Below, one piece after another: positions 12,170-26,528 of a stretch of 64,000 bases of DNA (its first letter is position 1; every line of letters begins with the position of its first letter). The stretch comes from Mycolicibacterium fallax (GTDB lineage Bacteria > Actinomycetota > Actinomycetes > Mycobacteriales > Mycobacteriaceae): positions 1,054,001 to 1,118,000 of the forward strand of contig NZ_AP022603.1 of NCBI RefSeq assembly GCF_010726955.1, written 5' to 3'. Below the pieces are notes generated by a model. The model saw only the letters and a list, made by a program, of their open reading frames with translations, made no database searches and was not told the DNA's origin. A program made the position numbers and the translations under genes.

Positions 12170-12285
12170 GACGCCCGATTGTGTCGGTTCGGCACCAATT
12201 CATCGGGGAGGCGCGCCGTATCACACGCCACATAAGTCACATCGCGTCACATCTGCAACACGATCCGGCACGCCGGCCGGGGTTC

Positions 12286-14028
12286 TCAGCGCTCGGACTG
12301 CGCCGCCTCCAGCAGCTCCCGGGCGTGCGCCCGGCCGGTGTCGGAGTCGCTCAGCCCGGCGAGCATCCGGGCCAGCTCGGCGACCCGCTCCTCGGCGTCG
12401 AGCCGGCGCACCACGCTGGCCCCGCCGCCGGCCGCGGTGACCACCAGATGGGTGTCGGCGTAGGCCGCGACCTGCGGCAGGTGCGTGACGACGATGACCT
12501 GGTGGGTGCGGGCCAGCCGGGCCAGCCGGCGGCCGATCTGCACCGCCGCCCGGCCGCCGACGCCGGCGTCGACCTCGTCGAACACCATGGTGGTGCCGGC
12601 CGTCGACACCGCAAGCACCACCTCCAGGGCCAGCATCACCCGGGACAACTCGCCGCCGGAGGCGCTCTTGGCCAGCGGCAGCACGGTGTTGCCGCGGTGT
12701 GCGGTGAACCCGAACTCCACCAGGTCCACGCCGTCCGGGCCGGCCTGCACCGGCTCGCCCGAGGGCAGCGTCAGCGGCGCCGGATCGTCGGGCGCCGGGC
12801 CGAGCGCCGACACCGTGACGGTGAACTCGGCATCGGACATTGCCAGCCCGGACAGTTCCTCGGTGACCGCGACGGCCAGCCCGGTGGCGGCCCGGGTGCG
12901 GGCCTTGGTCAGCGCGACGGCGGCGGTGGCCAGCCGGGCACCGAGCTCACCGACCCGGCTGCGCAGCGCGGTCAGCGCCTCCTCGGACACGTCCATCCCG
13001 GCCAGCCGGCCGCGCGCGTCGGCGGCCCAGGCCAGCACCCCGTCGATGTCGGCGGCGTACTTGCGGGTCAGCGACCGCAGCTCGGCCTGCCGGGCCAGCT
13101 TGGTCTCCAGCGTCGAGTTGTCCGACGGCAGCCCGGCCAGATAGTCACCGATCTCCCGGCCCGCCTCCCCGACCACGGCCAGGGCCTCGCCGAGCTGGAC
13201 GCCCAGGCCGGCCAGCACCGGCTCGTCGGTGCCCTCCAGCGCGGCCCGGGCCGTCGCGATCGCCGCGGCCGCCCCGGCCGGGCCCGGATCCTCGGGGTCC
13301 CCGGACAGCGCGGCGCGGGCGGTGGCGGCCGCCTCGCGCAGCGCGTCGAGTTCGGAGAGCCGGCGAATGTCGGCGACCAGGGCGTCGTCCTCGCCGGGCT
13401 CGGGTGCCACCGCGTCGATCTCGGTCAGCGCGAACCGCAGCCGGTCGGCCTCCTGCGCCAGCTCCCGGGCCTTGCCGGTGCGTTCGATCAGGTCCCGGCG
13501 GGCGGCCCGCCAGTCCGCCCGGGCCCGGCGGTAGCGGTCCAGCGGCGCGGCGGCCTCGGCGTAGCGGTCCAGCGCCGCGCGCTGCTGCTCCGGGCGCATC
13601 AGCCGCAACTGATCGTTCTGGCCGTGCAGGGTCAGCAGCTCGGTGGTGAAGCCGCCCAGGGTCTTGGCCGGCACGCTGCGGCCACCCAGCGCGGCCCGGG
13701 ACGGCCCGTCCCGGTTGACCGAGCGCATCGCGATGATGCTGCCGTCGTCGTCGCGGTCGGCGCCGGCCTCGGCCAGCATCGCATCGACGCGGGCCGCCAG
13801 CGCGTCGTCCACCTCGACGGTGCTGAACCGGCCCTCCACCACCGCGCGGGTGGCGCCCGAGCGGACCCGGTCGGCGTCGGCGCGGGCCCCGCCGAGCAGG
13901 TGCAGCCCGGTCACCACCATCGTCTTGCCGGTGCCGGTCTCACCGGTCAGCACGGTCAGGCCGCGGTCGAACTCGGCGTCGGCGGCCTTGATGGCGCCGA
14001 GCGATTCGATGCGAATTTCGGCGAGCAC
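12286..14028 (-). CDS. recN: DNA repair protein RecN
   Basis: The product is 580 residues from a GTG start. It is an SMC-like ATPase for double-strand-break repair. Walker A is TGETGTGKTMVV near residue 30, HGQNDQLRL follows, then long coiled-coil regions in the middle. The signature SGGELSRVMLALE and Walker B MVFDEVDAGVGGRAA follow, then VTHLPQVAAYAD near the C-terminus. The order of nadK, recN and steA matches M. tuberculosis. I see no LexA-type box in the short gap to nadK, so SOS control would have to act from an upstream promoter. Confidence 0.96.
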   Translation of the reverse strand: MLAEIRIESLGAIKAADAEFDRGLTVLTGETGTGKTMVVTGLHLLGGARADADRVRSGATRAVVEGRFSTVEVDDALAARVDAMLAEAGADRDDDGSIIAMRSVNRDGPSRAALGGRSVPAKTLGGFTTELLTLHGQNDQLRLMRPEQQRAALDRYAEAAAPLDRYRRARADWRAARRDLIERTGKARELAQEADRLRFALTEIDAVAPEPGEDDALVADIRRLSELDALREAAATARAALSGDPEDPGPAGAAAAIATARAALEGTDEPVLAGLGVQLGEALAVVGEAGREIGDYLAGLPSDNSTLETKLARQAELRSLTRKYAADIDGVLAWAADARGRLAGMDVSEEALTALRSRVGELGARLATAAVALTKARTRAATGLAVAVTEELSGLAMSDAEFTVTVSALGPAPDDPAPLTLPSGEPVQAGPDGVDLVEFGFTAHRGNTVLPLAKSASGGELSRVMLALEVVLAVSTAGTTMVFDEVDAGVGGRAAVQIGRRLARLARTHQVIVVTHLPQVAAYADTHLVVTAAGGGASVVRRLDAEERVAELARMLAGLSDSDTGRAHARELLEAAQSER

Positions 14029-14046
14029 GTTGCGTTGATCCCCTCG

Positions 14047-14928
14047 CTACTGACCGCGCCAGCCCGTCACCGGCAGCCGGAACTTGTGCACCAACCGGTC
14101 GGTGAACGGCGCGCTGTCGAGCCGCGCCCACTGCACCGAGGTGGCGCTGCGGGCGACCTCGAGCCGGGCGCCGGCGGGCACCACCATGGCGCGGTGCCCG
14201 TCGCAGAACACCACCGCATCGTGACCGCCCGCCTCGACCTCGATGGCGATGCCGGCCAGCGGGCTGGTCACCATCGGCCGGGCGAACAGCGCGTGGGCGT
14301 TGTTGGGCACCACCAGGATGGCCTCCAGATCCGGCCACAGCACCGGGCCGCCGGCGGAGAACGCGTAGGCGGTGGATCCGGTCGGGGTGGACACCAGCAC
14401 CCCGTCGCAGCCGAACGTCGAGACCGGCCGGCCGTCGATCTCGACGACGACGCCGAGCACGCCGAGCCGGGAGCCCTTCTCCAGGCTGGCCTCGTTGAGC
14501 GCCCAGCCCCGGTCGATGACCGCACCGCGGTGCCGGACCGCGACGTCGAGGGTCATCCGGGACTCCACCCGGTAGTCGCGCCGAACGACGCGGGCCAGCA
14601 CCGCGTCGATGGCGTCGGCCTCGGCCTCGGCCAGGAACCCGATCCGGCCGAGGTTGACCCCGAGCACCGGGATGCCGGCGGTGCGGGCCAGTTCGGCGGC
14701 CCGCAGGAAGGTGCCGTCGCCGCCGAGCACCAGCACCAGCTCGGCACCGGCGGCCGGATTGGGCTGCGCCTCGGTCGGCGCGGTGACGCTGCCGTCGACC
14801 ACTCCCGGGGACAGCAGCCGCATTTCGATGCCGTGCTCGCCCAGCACCCTCTCAACGTGGCGGGCGACATCGGTGGCCGCCTCCCGGCCGGTGTGGACGA
14901 CGAGCAGGACGCTGCGTTCGGTGGTCAT
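14047..14928 (-). CDS. nadK: NAD kinase
   Basis: The product is 293 residues. It phosphorylates NAD to NADP. Family motifs are complete: [26 protein letters not shown], the NE pair in [11 protein letters not shown], and [20 protein letters not shown]. It starts at ATG 14928, 16 bp after the tlyA stop, and is followed by recN 18 bp later. It corresponds to Rv1695 (ppnK), whose enzymes can use polyphosphate as well as ATP. That property is known for the family and is not visible here. Confidence 0.97.
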   Translation of the reverse strand: MTTERSVLLVVHTGREAATDVARHVERVLGEHGIEMRLLSPGVVDGSVTAPTEAQPNPAAGAELVLVLGGDGTFLRAAELARTAGIPVLGVNLGRIGFLAEAEADAIDAVLARVVRRDYRVESRMTLDVAVRHRGAVIDRGWALNEASLEKGSRLGVLGVVVEIDGRPVSTFGCDGVLVSTPTGSTAYAFSAGGPVLWPDLEAILVVPNNAHALFARPMVTSPLAGIAIEVEAGGHDAVVFCDGHRAMVVPAGARLEVARSATSVQWARLDSAPFTDRLVHKFRLPVTGWRGQ

Positions 14929-14944
14929 AGAGCCTTCCCGGGCA

Positions 14945-15763
14945 TCATTGCGGTCCCTCGGCGACGGCGGTCTCGACGGCGGATTCCAGCTCCGGGCCGG
15001 CCGGCAGCGCGTCGGGACCCGCGGCCTGCGCGTTGCGCAACCACAGAAAATACTCGACGTTGCCCGACGGCCCGGGCAGCGGTGAGGCGGTGACCGCCAC
15101 GGTGCCCCAGCCCAGTTCGGCGGCGCGGGCCGCGACCGCGCGCACCGCGGCGGCCCGCAGCGCCGGATCGTGCACCACCCCGCCCGCCCCGACCTGCCCC
15201 TTGCCGACCTCGAACTGCGGCTTGACCATCGGCACGATGTCGGCGTGCGGTGCGGCGCAGCCGGTCAGTGCCGGCAGCACGGTGGCCAGCGAGATGAAGG
15301 ACAGGTCGGCGACGATCAGGTCCACCGGACCGCCGATGGCCTCGGCGGTCAGGTCGCGAACGTTGGTGCGTTCCAGCACCGTCACCCGGTCATCGGAGCG
15401 CACCGGCCAGGCCAGCTGGCCGTAGCCGACGTCGGCGGCCACCACCTCGCGGGCGCCGCGGTCCAGCAGCACCTCGGAGAAGCCGCCGGTGCACGCCCCG
15501 GCGTCCAGGCAGCGCCGGCCGTCGACGGCGATGCCGAAGGCATCGAGCGCGCCGATCAGCTTGTGCGCGCCGCGCGAGACCCAGCTGCGTTCGCCGTCGA
15601 TGACGGTCAGCGCGGCGCCGATCGGGATCGCGGTGGCCGGTTTGACCGCGGGCATGCCGTCGATGCGGACCCGCCCGGCGCCGATCAGTTCGGCGGCCTG
15701 CTGGCGGGACCGGGCCAGTCCCCGACGCACGAGTTCGGCGTCGACGCGGGCGCGTCGGGTCAC
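14945..15763 (-). CDS. tlyA: 16S/23S rRNA 2'-O-methyltransferase TlyA
   Basis: The product is 272 residues from GTG 15763. A TTG nine bases upstream is in frame but would add residues the family lacks. An N-terminal S4 domain ([20 protein letters not shown]) is followed by an RrmJ/FtsJ-type methyltransferase with the SAM loop [15 protein letters not shown] and [16 protein letters not shown]. TlyA methylates 16S C1409 and 23S C1920, and its loss gives capreomycin resistance in mycobacteria. The gene follows the small Rv1693-like ORF closely and is probably read with it. Confidence 0.96.
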   Translation of the reverse strand: MTRRARVDAELVRRGLARSRQQAAELIGAGRVRIDGMPAVKPATAIPIGAALTVIDGERSWVSRGAHKLIGALDAFGIAVDGRRCLDAGACTGGFSEVLLDRGAREVVAADVGYGQLAWPVRSDDRVTVLERTNVRDLTAEAIGGPVDLIVADLSFISLATVLPALTGCAAPHADIVPMVKPQFEVGKGQVGAGGVVHDPALRAAAVRAVAARAAELGWGTVAVTASPLPGPSGNVEYFLWLRNAQAAGPDALPAGPELESAVETAVAEGPQ

Positions 15764-15768
15764 ACCGA

Positions 15769-15939
15769 TCAACCCTTCTCGACCGATTCCAGGGCCGCGA
15801 CCAGAAGTTCGTGGGCCGCCTCGAGCCGGCCGGCCAATTCGTCGATGTCGGCGTCGCTGGACTGCGCGGTGTCGACGTCGGGCAGCTCGGCCAACAGCTC
15901 GGCGACCTGCCCGCGAATCTGGTCCGGATCGGTACTCAT
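15769..15939 (-). CDS. Small acidic conserved protein (Rv1693-like)
   Basis: A 56-residue ORF from ATG 15939 to TGA 15769 fills the gap between the HAD phosphatase gene and tlyA. It is acidic and almost entirely helical in character (QVAELLAELP, DELAGRLEAAHELLVAALESV), with no membrane segment. A protein of this size sits in the same place in M. tuberculosis (Rv1693). The spacing to the tlyA start is only 5 bp, which suggests co-translation. Function is unknown. Confidence 0.8.
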   Translation of the reverse strand: MSTDPDQIRGQVAELLAELPDVDTAQSSDADIDELAGRLEAAHELLVAALESVEKG

Positions 15940-15976
15940 GTCGGCACTAACGCTAGTCGATGACCCGAACCGGCCG

Positions 15977-16981
15977 TCAGGATGCCAGTGACCAGCGACG
16001 CAGCGCGGCCGCGGCCACCTCGTCGCCGGCCGCCACGGTGGCCGGCGCCCCGGCGTCGGCGGCCGCCCACAGCGCGTGGGCAACCACCCGCACCGCGGCC
16101 AGACCGTCCGGGTCGGGTTGCCCGCCGGCCAACAGGGTGACGGTGTCGCCGTCGCGCTCGGTCCGCCAGCCCGGCTGCGGGCCGATCTTGGCCTGCTCGA
16201 CCGGGCCGCGGAGCCCACGCAGATCGTGGGCCAGGTAGTCGGGGCGCTCGGCCGGGATCGCGGACACCAGCTGCATCGGGTCGAGCACCCCGGTCAGCAC
16301 CGCGAGGCTGGGCAGGCCGGCGGCGTTGGCGCCGGCGATGTCGGTGTTGAGCCGGTCGCCGACCACCAGCGGCGCGGCGAAATCACCGCGGCGCAGGGCC
16401 GCCCGCATCAGGCCGGGGTCGGGCTTGCCGGCCACCAGCGGGTCGGCGCCGGTCGCCGCGGCGAGCGCCGCCACCAGCGCGCCGTTGCCGGGCAGCAGCC
16501 CGCGGTCCGACGGCAGGGTCAGATCGGTGTTGGTCGCGACCCAGCGCGCACCGGCCCCGATCGCCAGGGCGGCCTCGGCCAGGTCGGCCCAGCAGATGTC
16601 GGCGGAATACCCCTGCACGACGGCGACCGGGCCGTCGTCGAAGCCGCGGACCGCGGTGAGGCCGACGGCGGCAATCTCGCCGGCCAGGGCCGCGCTGCCG
16701 ACGACCAGCACCCGGGCCCCGCCGGGCAATTGGTCGGCCAGCAGCGTCGCGGCGGCCTGCGCGCTGGTGACGACGTCGGCGGGGTCGGCGTGAAAGCCCA
16801 TCGAGGCCAGGTGCGCGGCGACCTGGCCGGCGTTGCGGGAGGCGTTGTTGGTCACCCACAGCGAACGGGCCGGGAAATCCGCCAGCGTATCGCACGCGCC
16901 CGGGGTGGGCAGATGACCGCAGAACACGGTGCCGTCGAGATCCAGCAGCAAGCAGTCGAAGACGTCGGCGAAGGTGCGCAC
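15977..16981 (-). CDS. HAD-superfamily phosphatase (Rv1692, glycerol-3-phosphate phosphatase type)
   Basis: The product is 334 residues from GTG 16981, only 2 nt after the upstream TPR gene stops. This start puts the usual eight or so residues before the catalytic DCLLLDLDGTVFCG. Other HAD IIA motifs are LWVTNNASRN, AGKPDPGLM and VVGDRLNTDIAGANAAG. The M. tuberculosis protein at this position was shown to be a glycerol-3-phosphate phosphatase in lipid recycling. The C-terminal 80 residues are a poorly conserved extension. Substrate is inferred from orthology and context. Confidence 0.88.
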   Translation of the reverse strand: MRTFADVFDCLLLDLDGTVFCGHLPTPGACDTLADFPARSLWVTNNASRNAGQVAAHLASMGFHADPADVVTSAQAAATLLADQLPGGARVLVVGSAALAGEIAAVGLTAVRGFDDGPVAVVQGYSADICWADLAEAALAIGAGARWVATNTDLTLPSDRGLLPGNGALVAALAAATGADPLVAGKPDPGLMRAALRRGDFAAPLVVGDRLNTDIAGANAAGLPSLAVLTGVLDPMQLVSAIPAERPDYLAHDLRGLRGPVEQAKIGPQPGWRTERDGDTVTLLAGGQPDPDGLAAVRVVAHALWAAADAGAPATVAAGDEVAAAALRRWSLAS

Positions 16982-16982
16982 C

Positions 16983-17861
16983 TCAGGACAGCTCGCTGAT
17001 CCGGTCCTCGGCGTCGGTGAGGCCATCGACGTCGGCGCGCGCGGCGTTGAGGAACCACTGCAGCGCCTCGGCGGTGCGGTCCAGGGCCAGCAGGGTGTCG
17101 GCGTAGGCGTAGTTCAGCCGGGCGGCGGTCGAGCCGACGGCGGCCGGGTCCGGCTGCGGCGAGCCGAGCACGGCCAGGGCCTGCTCGAGCTGGCCCAGGT
17201 CCGCGCGGGCGCCGGCGACCACGATCCGCAGCTCGTCGGCGTCCTCGCCGGTCAGCTCGGCGGCCTCCGGGCTGCGGGACAGCTCGATGGCCTTCTCCGG
17301 CCGGCCGACGCCGCGTTCACAGTCGGCGATCAGCGGCAGCAGCATGGATTTGCTGCCCATTCGCCGGGCGGCGCGGAACTCGGCGAGGGCCTGGTTCCAG
17401 TCACCGCAGTGGTAGGCGGCGATCCCGACGGCCTCCCGGATCGCGGCGATCCGGCCGGACCGGGTGCGTGCGGCCTGGGCGTGCGCCAGCGCGGCCTCGG
17501 GGTCCTCGTCGAGCAGGTTGCCCGCGGCCACCAGATGCCGGGCGATGGTGTCGGCGGTGGACTTGCTCAGGGTGCTCAGTTCCCGACGGACCTCCGGCGC
17601 GAGCTGGCCGGCCTCGATCTCCGCCGGGATCCGCGGACCGTCGGCCTGTCCGTCCTGCTCGGGGCGGGGGCCGCGGGCACCGCCGTCGCCGGGACGGCCG
17701 GCACGCGCCGGTCCCCGGCCGCGCTGACCGCCGCGGTCCCGCTGCGGGCCACGGTCGCGTTGCGGGCCGCGGTCGCGCTGAAAGCCGGCGCCCTGGCCGG
17801 CCCGTCGCGGTGCACCGTCGCGGGCCGGGCGCCGATCGCCGCCCTGGCTGTTCTCGCCCAT
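16983..17861 (-). CDS. TPR-type protein with RG-rich disordered N-terminus (Rv1691-like)
   Basis: The product is 292 residues from ATG 17861, with AAAGGG 6 nt upstream. The first 75 or so residues are a low-complexity Arg/Gly-rich segment with repeated QRDRG units (QRDRGPQRDRGPQRDRGGQR) and resemble RNA-binding RGG regions. The remainder is helical and TPR-like (AAIREAVGIAAYHCGDWNQALAEFRAARR, ARLNYAYADTLLALDRTAEALQWF). It heads the long minus-strand gene array just after the rrn terminator. Function is unknown. RNA or ribosome association is only a guess from the RG-rich tail. Confidence 0.82.
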   Translation of the reverse strand: MGENSQGGDRRPARDGAPRRAGQGAGFQRDRGPQRDRGPQRDRGGQRGRGPARAGRPGDGGARGPRPEQDGQADGPRIPAEIEAGQLAPEVRRELSTLSKSTADTIARHLVAAGNLLDEDPEAALAHAQAARTRSGRIAAIREAVGIAAYHCGDWNQALAEFRAARRMGSKSMLLPLIADCERGVGRPEKAIELSRSPEAAELTGEDADELRIVVAGARADLGQLEQALAVLGSPQPDPAAVGSTAARLNYAYADTLLALDRTAEALQWFLNAARADVDGLTDAEDRISELS

Positions 17862-17904
17862 CAGCGCCCTTTCGATAAAACCAGTTGGGGAAACCCCGAC
17901 GTCA

Positions 17905-17934
17905 AGGATACGGGGCACGGGTATCCCCGGACAA
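17905..17934 (-). promoter_or_regulatory. Candidate promoter for the TPR-HAD-tlyA array
   Basis: Read on the minus strand, TTGTCC (complement of 17929-17934) and TATCCT (complement of 17905-17910) are spaced 18 bp, close to the mycobacterial housekeeping-sigma pattern. The site lies between the rrn terminator and the first gene of the array, leaving a leader of about 35 nt. It is a pattern match only. Confidence 0.4.
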
Positions 17935-18018
17935 AACGCCCGGAATCCACCGCCCCGATCGCACGGCATTTCCGCTGCACATTCGCATCCGAATTTCCGG
18001 TTGAATACCCTGGGAATT

Positions 18019-18050
18019 ACAAAACCCCCCGATTACTCGGGGGGTTTTGT
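18019..18050 (-). terminator. Intrinsic terminator of the rRNA operon
   Basis: A 13-bp perfect stem (18019-18031 with 18038-18050) with a 6-nt loop ends in TTTTGT on the minus strand. The stem contains six consecutive G-C pairs. It begins 1 nt after the 3' end of 5S rRNA, so it closes the rrn operon. Being nearly symmetric, it could also stop plus-strand transcription. Confidence 0.9.
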
Positions 18051-18051
18051 G

Positions 18052-18166
18052 TGTTCGGCGGTGTCCTACTTTTCCACCCTGTTGGGCAGTATCATCGGCG
18101 CTGGCAGGCTTAGCTTCCGGGTTCGGGATGGGACCGGGCGTTTCCCTGCCGCTGTGGCCGCCGTAA
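18052..18166 (-). rRNA. rrf: 5S ribosomal RNA
   Basis: The gene is 115 nt and closely matches the mycobacterial 5S sequence in memory, from TTACGGCGGCCACAGCGG through CCCGAACCCGGAAGC to CACCGCCGAACA. The terminal stem pairs its two ends. It is the last gene of the operon, directly before the terminator. Confidence 0.96.
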
Positions 18167-18369
18167 CTCTATTCACTTTTCCGGTGACCCCTGGTGTGGG
18201 GGTGGCGCGAACCCTGGGTGGGTTGCTGCCGGCCCCCTAGGTGTCCCCGGTGTGGGCTGTTTTTGGTGGGGGGTGTGGTGTTGTGGTTGTGGTGTGGTTG
18301 CGAGGCAAGAGTGTGTCTTGCAATTTTTTTGGGCTTACATTTTGTTCCCGCCACCCTTTTTGGGGTGGG
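18167..18369 (-). other. 23S-5S spacer
   Basis: About 203 nt lie between 23S and 5S, with no tRNA or ORF of note. On the transcribed strand it is rich in C and A with several CCACACC-type runs. It is longer than the roughly 100-nt spacer of slow growers such as M. tuberculosis. The 23S end is placed by similarity and is accurate to a few bases. Confidence 0.8.
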
Positions 18370-23517
<5,148 letters not shown>

Positions 23518-23818
23518 CCCCGGCAAAACAGCCGGCAATCTTCAATCAGAAAAACATTTGACCAAAGCAAGACACCAAAAACTGGCATCAAAAAAAGCCA
23601 CGCCCCAACACGGGGGTATCAAAACGTGGCAAAAAACAACAAACAAAAACCACCAAACACACTATTGAGTTCTCAAACAACAGACCCCTGTCCAGCGCGC
23701 ACGAAGTCCGCGGCATTTAAGCCGCTTCGCTGAGTGCGGACTGGGGGAACTTCCTGGATGTCCAGGGTTTTCCCGAGGGAGTTCGTCGCGGCTCCGGCTT
23801 GCCGTTGTCGCGGCGACG
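23518..23818 (-). other. rRNA operon leader with boxA-like element and hairpin
   Basis: About 300 nt of transcribed leader lie between the promoter and 16S. The conserved mycobacterial leader motif TTTGAGAACTCAATAGTG, a boxA-type antitermination element, lies at 23660-23677. A strong hairpin pairs 23705-23711 with 23736-23742, a plausible RNase III or stabilising structure. There is no ORF of note. Confidence 0.75.
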
Positions 23819-23824
23819 TGCAAT

Positions 23825-23853
23825 AAGTTACGTCGTTGCAAACAAGGAGTCAA
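23825..23853 (-). promoter_or_regulatory. rRNA operon promoter
   Basis: On the minus strand, TTGACT (complement of 23848-23853) is followed after exactly 17 bp by TAACTT (complement of 23825-23830). This is a near-consensus housekeeping-sigma promoter, placed 22 bp after the tyrS stop. It resembles the single strong promoter described for rrn operons downstream of tyrS in rapid growers. Start of transcription is expected near 23818. Confidence 0.85.
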
Positions 23854-23874
23854 ATCGCCTGGTCAACGCTGGTT

Positions 23875-25167
23875 TTAGGCGCCCGCAGTGCTCCCGCCGA
23901 GCTGCGCGCCCGCGACGGCCCGCTTGCCGCGGCGCAGCACCAGCCAGCGGCCGTGCAGGTAGTCCGTCGGCGCCGGCGCCCAGTCCTCGGTGGCGATCCG
24001 GGCGTTGTTCACCGACACCCCGCCCTCGGCGATGGTGCGCCGGGCCGCGCCCTTGCTCGCCGACAGCCCGGTGGACACCAGCAGATCGACGATCGTCGGC
24101 GGCTCGCCGGCGGACACCTCGGCGACCTGGTCGCCGCCGGCCTCACGCAGCGCGGCCGCCAGGGTGGGCTCGTCGAGGTCGGTCAGCTCGGCCCGGCCGA
24201 ACAGCGCCTGGCTGGCCAGCTCGACCTGCCGGGTGGCCTGCTCGCCGTGCACCAGCGTGGTCAGCTCCCGGGCCAGCCGGCGTTGCCCGGCCCGCTCGTG
24301 CGGACGCTGCTCGGTCGCCTCGGCGAGCTCGCCGAGCTCGTCGGCGCCCAGGAAGGTGAACCAGCGCAGGTAGCGGACCACGTCGGCGTCGGCGGTGTTG
24401 ATGAAGTACTGGTACCAGGCGTACGGGCTGGTCATCTCCGGGTCCAGCCACAGGCTGCCGCCGCCGGTGGACTTACCGAACTTGGTGCCGTCGCTGGCGG
24501 TCACCAGCGGCACCGTCAGCGCATGCACCGATTCGCTGCACACCTGCCGGACCAGCCGGACCCCGGCGATGATGTTGCCCCACTGATCCGAGCCTCCGAT
24601 CTGCAGCCGGCAGCCGTACCGCCGGTGCAGCTGGACGTAGTCGTTGGCCTGCAACAGCATGTAGCTGAACTCGGTGTAGGAGATCCCGTCGCCGTCCAGC
24701 CGGCGCCGGATGGTGTCCCGGTCGAGCATCACGTTCACCGAGAAGTGCTTGCCCAGGTCGCGCAGGAACTCGATGGCCGACAGCTCGGCGGTCCAGTTCA
24801 GGTTGTTCTCGATCACCGCGGTCGTCGGCGAGTCGTCGAAGTCGACGAACCGCTCCAGCTGCCCGCGGATCTTCTCGGCCCACTGCGCGACCACGTCGCC
24901 GGAATGCAGGTTGCGCTCCCCCACGTCGCGCGGGTCACCGATCAGTCCGGTCGCCCCGCCGGCCATCACGATCGGCCGATGGCCGGCGCGCTGGAAGCGG
25001 CGCAGCGCCAGCAGCGGCACCAGGTGCCCGGCGTGCAGGCTCGGTGCGGTCGGGTCGAAGCCGGCGTAGACCGTCAACGGGCCGCGGGCGATCTCGGCGG
25101 CCAGTGCGTCGATGTCGGTGGACTGGGCAATCAGGCCGCGCCAGTTCAGCTCGTCGAGAATCGTCAT
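23875..25167 (-). CDS. tyrS: Tyrosyl-tRNA synthetase
   Basis: The product is 430 residues from ATG 25167 ([18 protein letters not shown]), which matches the family N-terminus. The open frame runs further upstream but without similarity. It is a class I synthetase with HAGH as the HIGH motif ([19 protein letters not shown]) and KFGKSTGG as the KMSKS counterpart. A C-terminal S4 domain ([21 protein letters not shown]) binds tRNA. It stops 22 bp before the rrn promoter. No T-box is visible upstream. Confidence 0.97.
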   Translation of the reverse strand: MTILDELNWRGLIAQSTDIDALAAEIARGPLTVYAGFDPTAPSLHAGHLVPLLALRRFQRAGHRPIVMAGGATGLIGDPRDVGERNLHSGDVVAQWAEKIRGQLERFVDFDDSPTTAVIENNLNWTAELSAIEFLRDLGKHFSVNVMLDRDTIRRRLDGDGISYTEFSYMLLQANDYVQLHRRYGCRLQIGGSDQWGNIIAGVRLVRQVCSESVHALTVPLVTASDGTKFGKSTGGGSLWLDPEMTSPYAWYQYFINTADADVVRYLRWFTFLGADELGELAEATEQRPHERAGQRRLARELTTLVHGEQATRQVELASQALFGRAELTDLDEPTLAAALREAGGDQVAEVSAGEPPTIVDLLVSTGLSASKGAARRTIAEGGVSVNNARIATEDWAPAPTDYLHGRWLVLRRGKRAVAGAQLGGSTAGA

Positions 25168-25278
25168 GGGGTGATCTTCGCGCATCGCCCCCGATCCCGC
25201 GGCATCCGGGATGCCCAGCGTGCAGCTGTGCACGCGACACGCCGCGCCGGGGCGTACCAGGATGAGCGCTCGCGGGAA

Positions 25279-25325
25279 TGGGGGCGGGGAAAGGGGGGTG
25301 GGGAAGGAGGGGCGGGGATGGGGTG
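25279..25325 (+). repeat. G-rich tract with quadruplex potential
   Basis: Seven runs of four or more G within 47 nt of the plus strand, separated by 1-5 nt, fall in the mpg-tyrS gap right after the mpg stop. The pattern meets the usual G4 rule several times over. Both neighbouring genes are on the minus strand, so their RNA would carry the C-rich side. Confidence 0.6.
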
Positions 25326-25326
25326 G

Positions 25327-25944
25327 TTAGGGCTCGGGTGGCGCCGGGGCCCGGGGGCTGCGCCGGTAGGCCGAGACGGCGGAGATCCCGGGCAGCCAGA
25401 ACCGCCAGGGCCGGTCGACGGCCTTGCTCACCCCCACCCGCGGCCCGGCCAGCACCGCATCGGCGGGCACCGCCAGCTCCAGCCGGATCGGCGCGTCCGG
25501 GTCGAACAGGTCGACGCCGTTGTCGTCGATGGTGATGCCCAGCGCCGCGCACAGGTTGCCCGGGCCGCGGGCCAGCGCGGCATCGGCACGCAGCCCGCGG
25601 CGCTCCCGGGCGAGCTCGACACCCGCGGTGATGACCGCGGCCCGGATCAGCACCGCGGCGGCGACGCCGTCCGGGCCGCCGGCCACATTGGCGCAGACGT
25701 GAATGCCGTGGCTGCGGTAGGTGTAGAGCCGGCCGGCCGGCCCGAACATCACCGCGTTGCGGCCGGTCGGGCCGCGATAGGAGTGCGCCGCGGGGTCCGG
25801 CCACGGCCCGTCGGGCACCCCGCCGTAGGCCTCCACCTCGACGATCACCCCGGCGACCCCGCGCCCGCGCAGCGTCGCGCCCAGCACGCGCCGGGCCACC
25901 GCATCGGGGGCCGCGGCCAGGGCATCGACGTCCATCACCGGCAT
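25327..25944 (-). CDS. mpg: 3-methyladenine DNA glycosylase (AAG/Mpg family)
   Basis: The product is 205 residues, normal for the family. It removes alkylated purines in base-excision repair. Motifs include VEVEAYGG with the catalytic Glu, [33 protein letters not shown] and [13 protein letters not shown]. It starts at ATG 25944, and a second ATG three codons in is equally possible. tyrS follows after a 159-bp gap that holds the G-rich tract. It corresponds to Rv1688. Confidence 0.95.
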   Translation of the reverse strand: MPVMDVDALAAAPDAVARRVLGATLRGRGVAGVIVEVEAYGGVPDGPWPDPAAHSYRGPTGRNAVMFGPAGRLYTYRSHGIHVCANVAGGPDGVAAAVLIRAAVITAGVELARERRGLRADAALARGPGNLCAALGITIDDNGVDLFDPDAPIRLELAVPADAVLAGPRVGVSKAVDRPWRFWLPGISAVSAYRRSPRAPAPPEP

Positions 25945-26003
25945 TCTGCCCTGCCCGAGTCAGACCCGGCCGGCGGCGGCCGCGCGCGAGGACAATCGGG
26001 GAC

Positions 26004-26528
26004 ATGAAGTTCACCGACCGGGTACTCGCGGCGATGTCACCCGACGACCGGACCTGGGCCCGGCACGCCAACCCGTGGAGCGTCTGGACCCGGTTCGCGG
26101 CAATCCCGCTGGTGGTGCTGGCGATCTGGAGCCGGGCCTGGATCGGTTGGTGGGCGCTGCTGCCGGTGGCGGCGGTCGCGGTGTGGCTGTGGGCCAACCC
26201 GCGGGTGTTCCCGGCGGTGCACACCCCGACCGCGTGGTCGTCGAAGGGGATCTTCGGCGAGCAGCGCTGGGCCCGGGACCGCACGGCGATGCCCGCCGGG
26301 TTCGGGTTCGCGCAACGGTGCTGGCTGGTGGGCGGGCTGACCGGGGCGGGGCTGCTCGGCTGGGGCCTGGTCAGCTACCGGATCTGGCCGACGGTGTTCG
26401 GCGCCACGCTGATCGGCTACGGCCAGCTGTGGCGGATCGACCGGCTGGCAATTTTCTACGACGCCGAGGTCCACGACGCCGAGGTCCATGACGCCGGGGT
26501 ACCCGACGCCGGCGAGTCGGCCCGCTAG
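26004..26528 (+). CDS. DUF6653-type small membrane protein
   Basis: The product is 174 residues on the plus strand, divergent from mpg. A conserved N-terminal segment (MSPDDRTWARHANPWSVWTRF) precedes two hydrophobic hairpins (about residues 32-64 and 108-135) separated by an SSKGIFGEQRWARDR loop. This arrangement fits the DUF6653 family, which has no known function. The last 20 residues are short Asp-rich repeats (DAEVH, DAEVH, DAGVP, DAGES) encoded by 15-bp tandem repeats. It overlaps the Trm112-like gene tail to tail by 4 bp. Confidence 0.75.
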   Translation: MKFTDRVLAAMSPDDRTWARHANPWSVWTRFAAIPLVVLAIWSRAWIGWWALLPVAAVAVWLWANPRVFPAVHTPTAWSSKGIFGEQRWARDRTAMPAGFGFAQRCWLVGGLTGAGLLGWGLVSYRIWPTVFGATLIGYGQLWRIDRLAIFYDAEVHDAEVHDAGVPDAGESAR

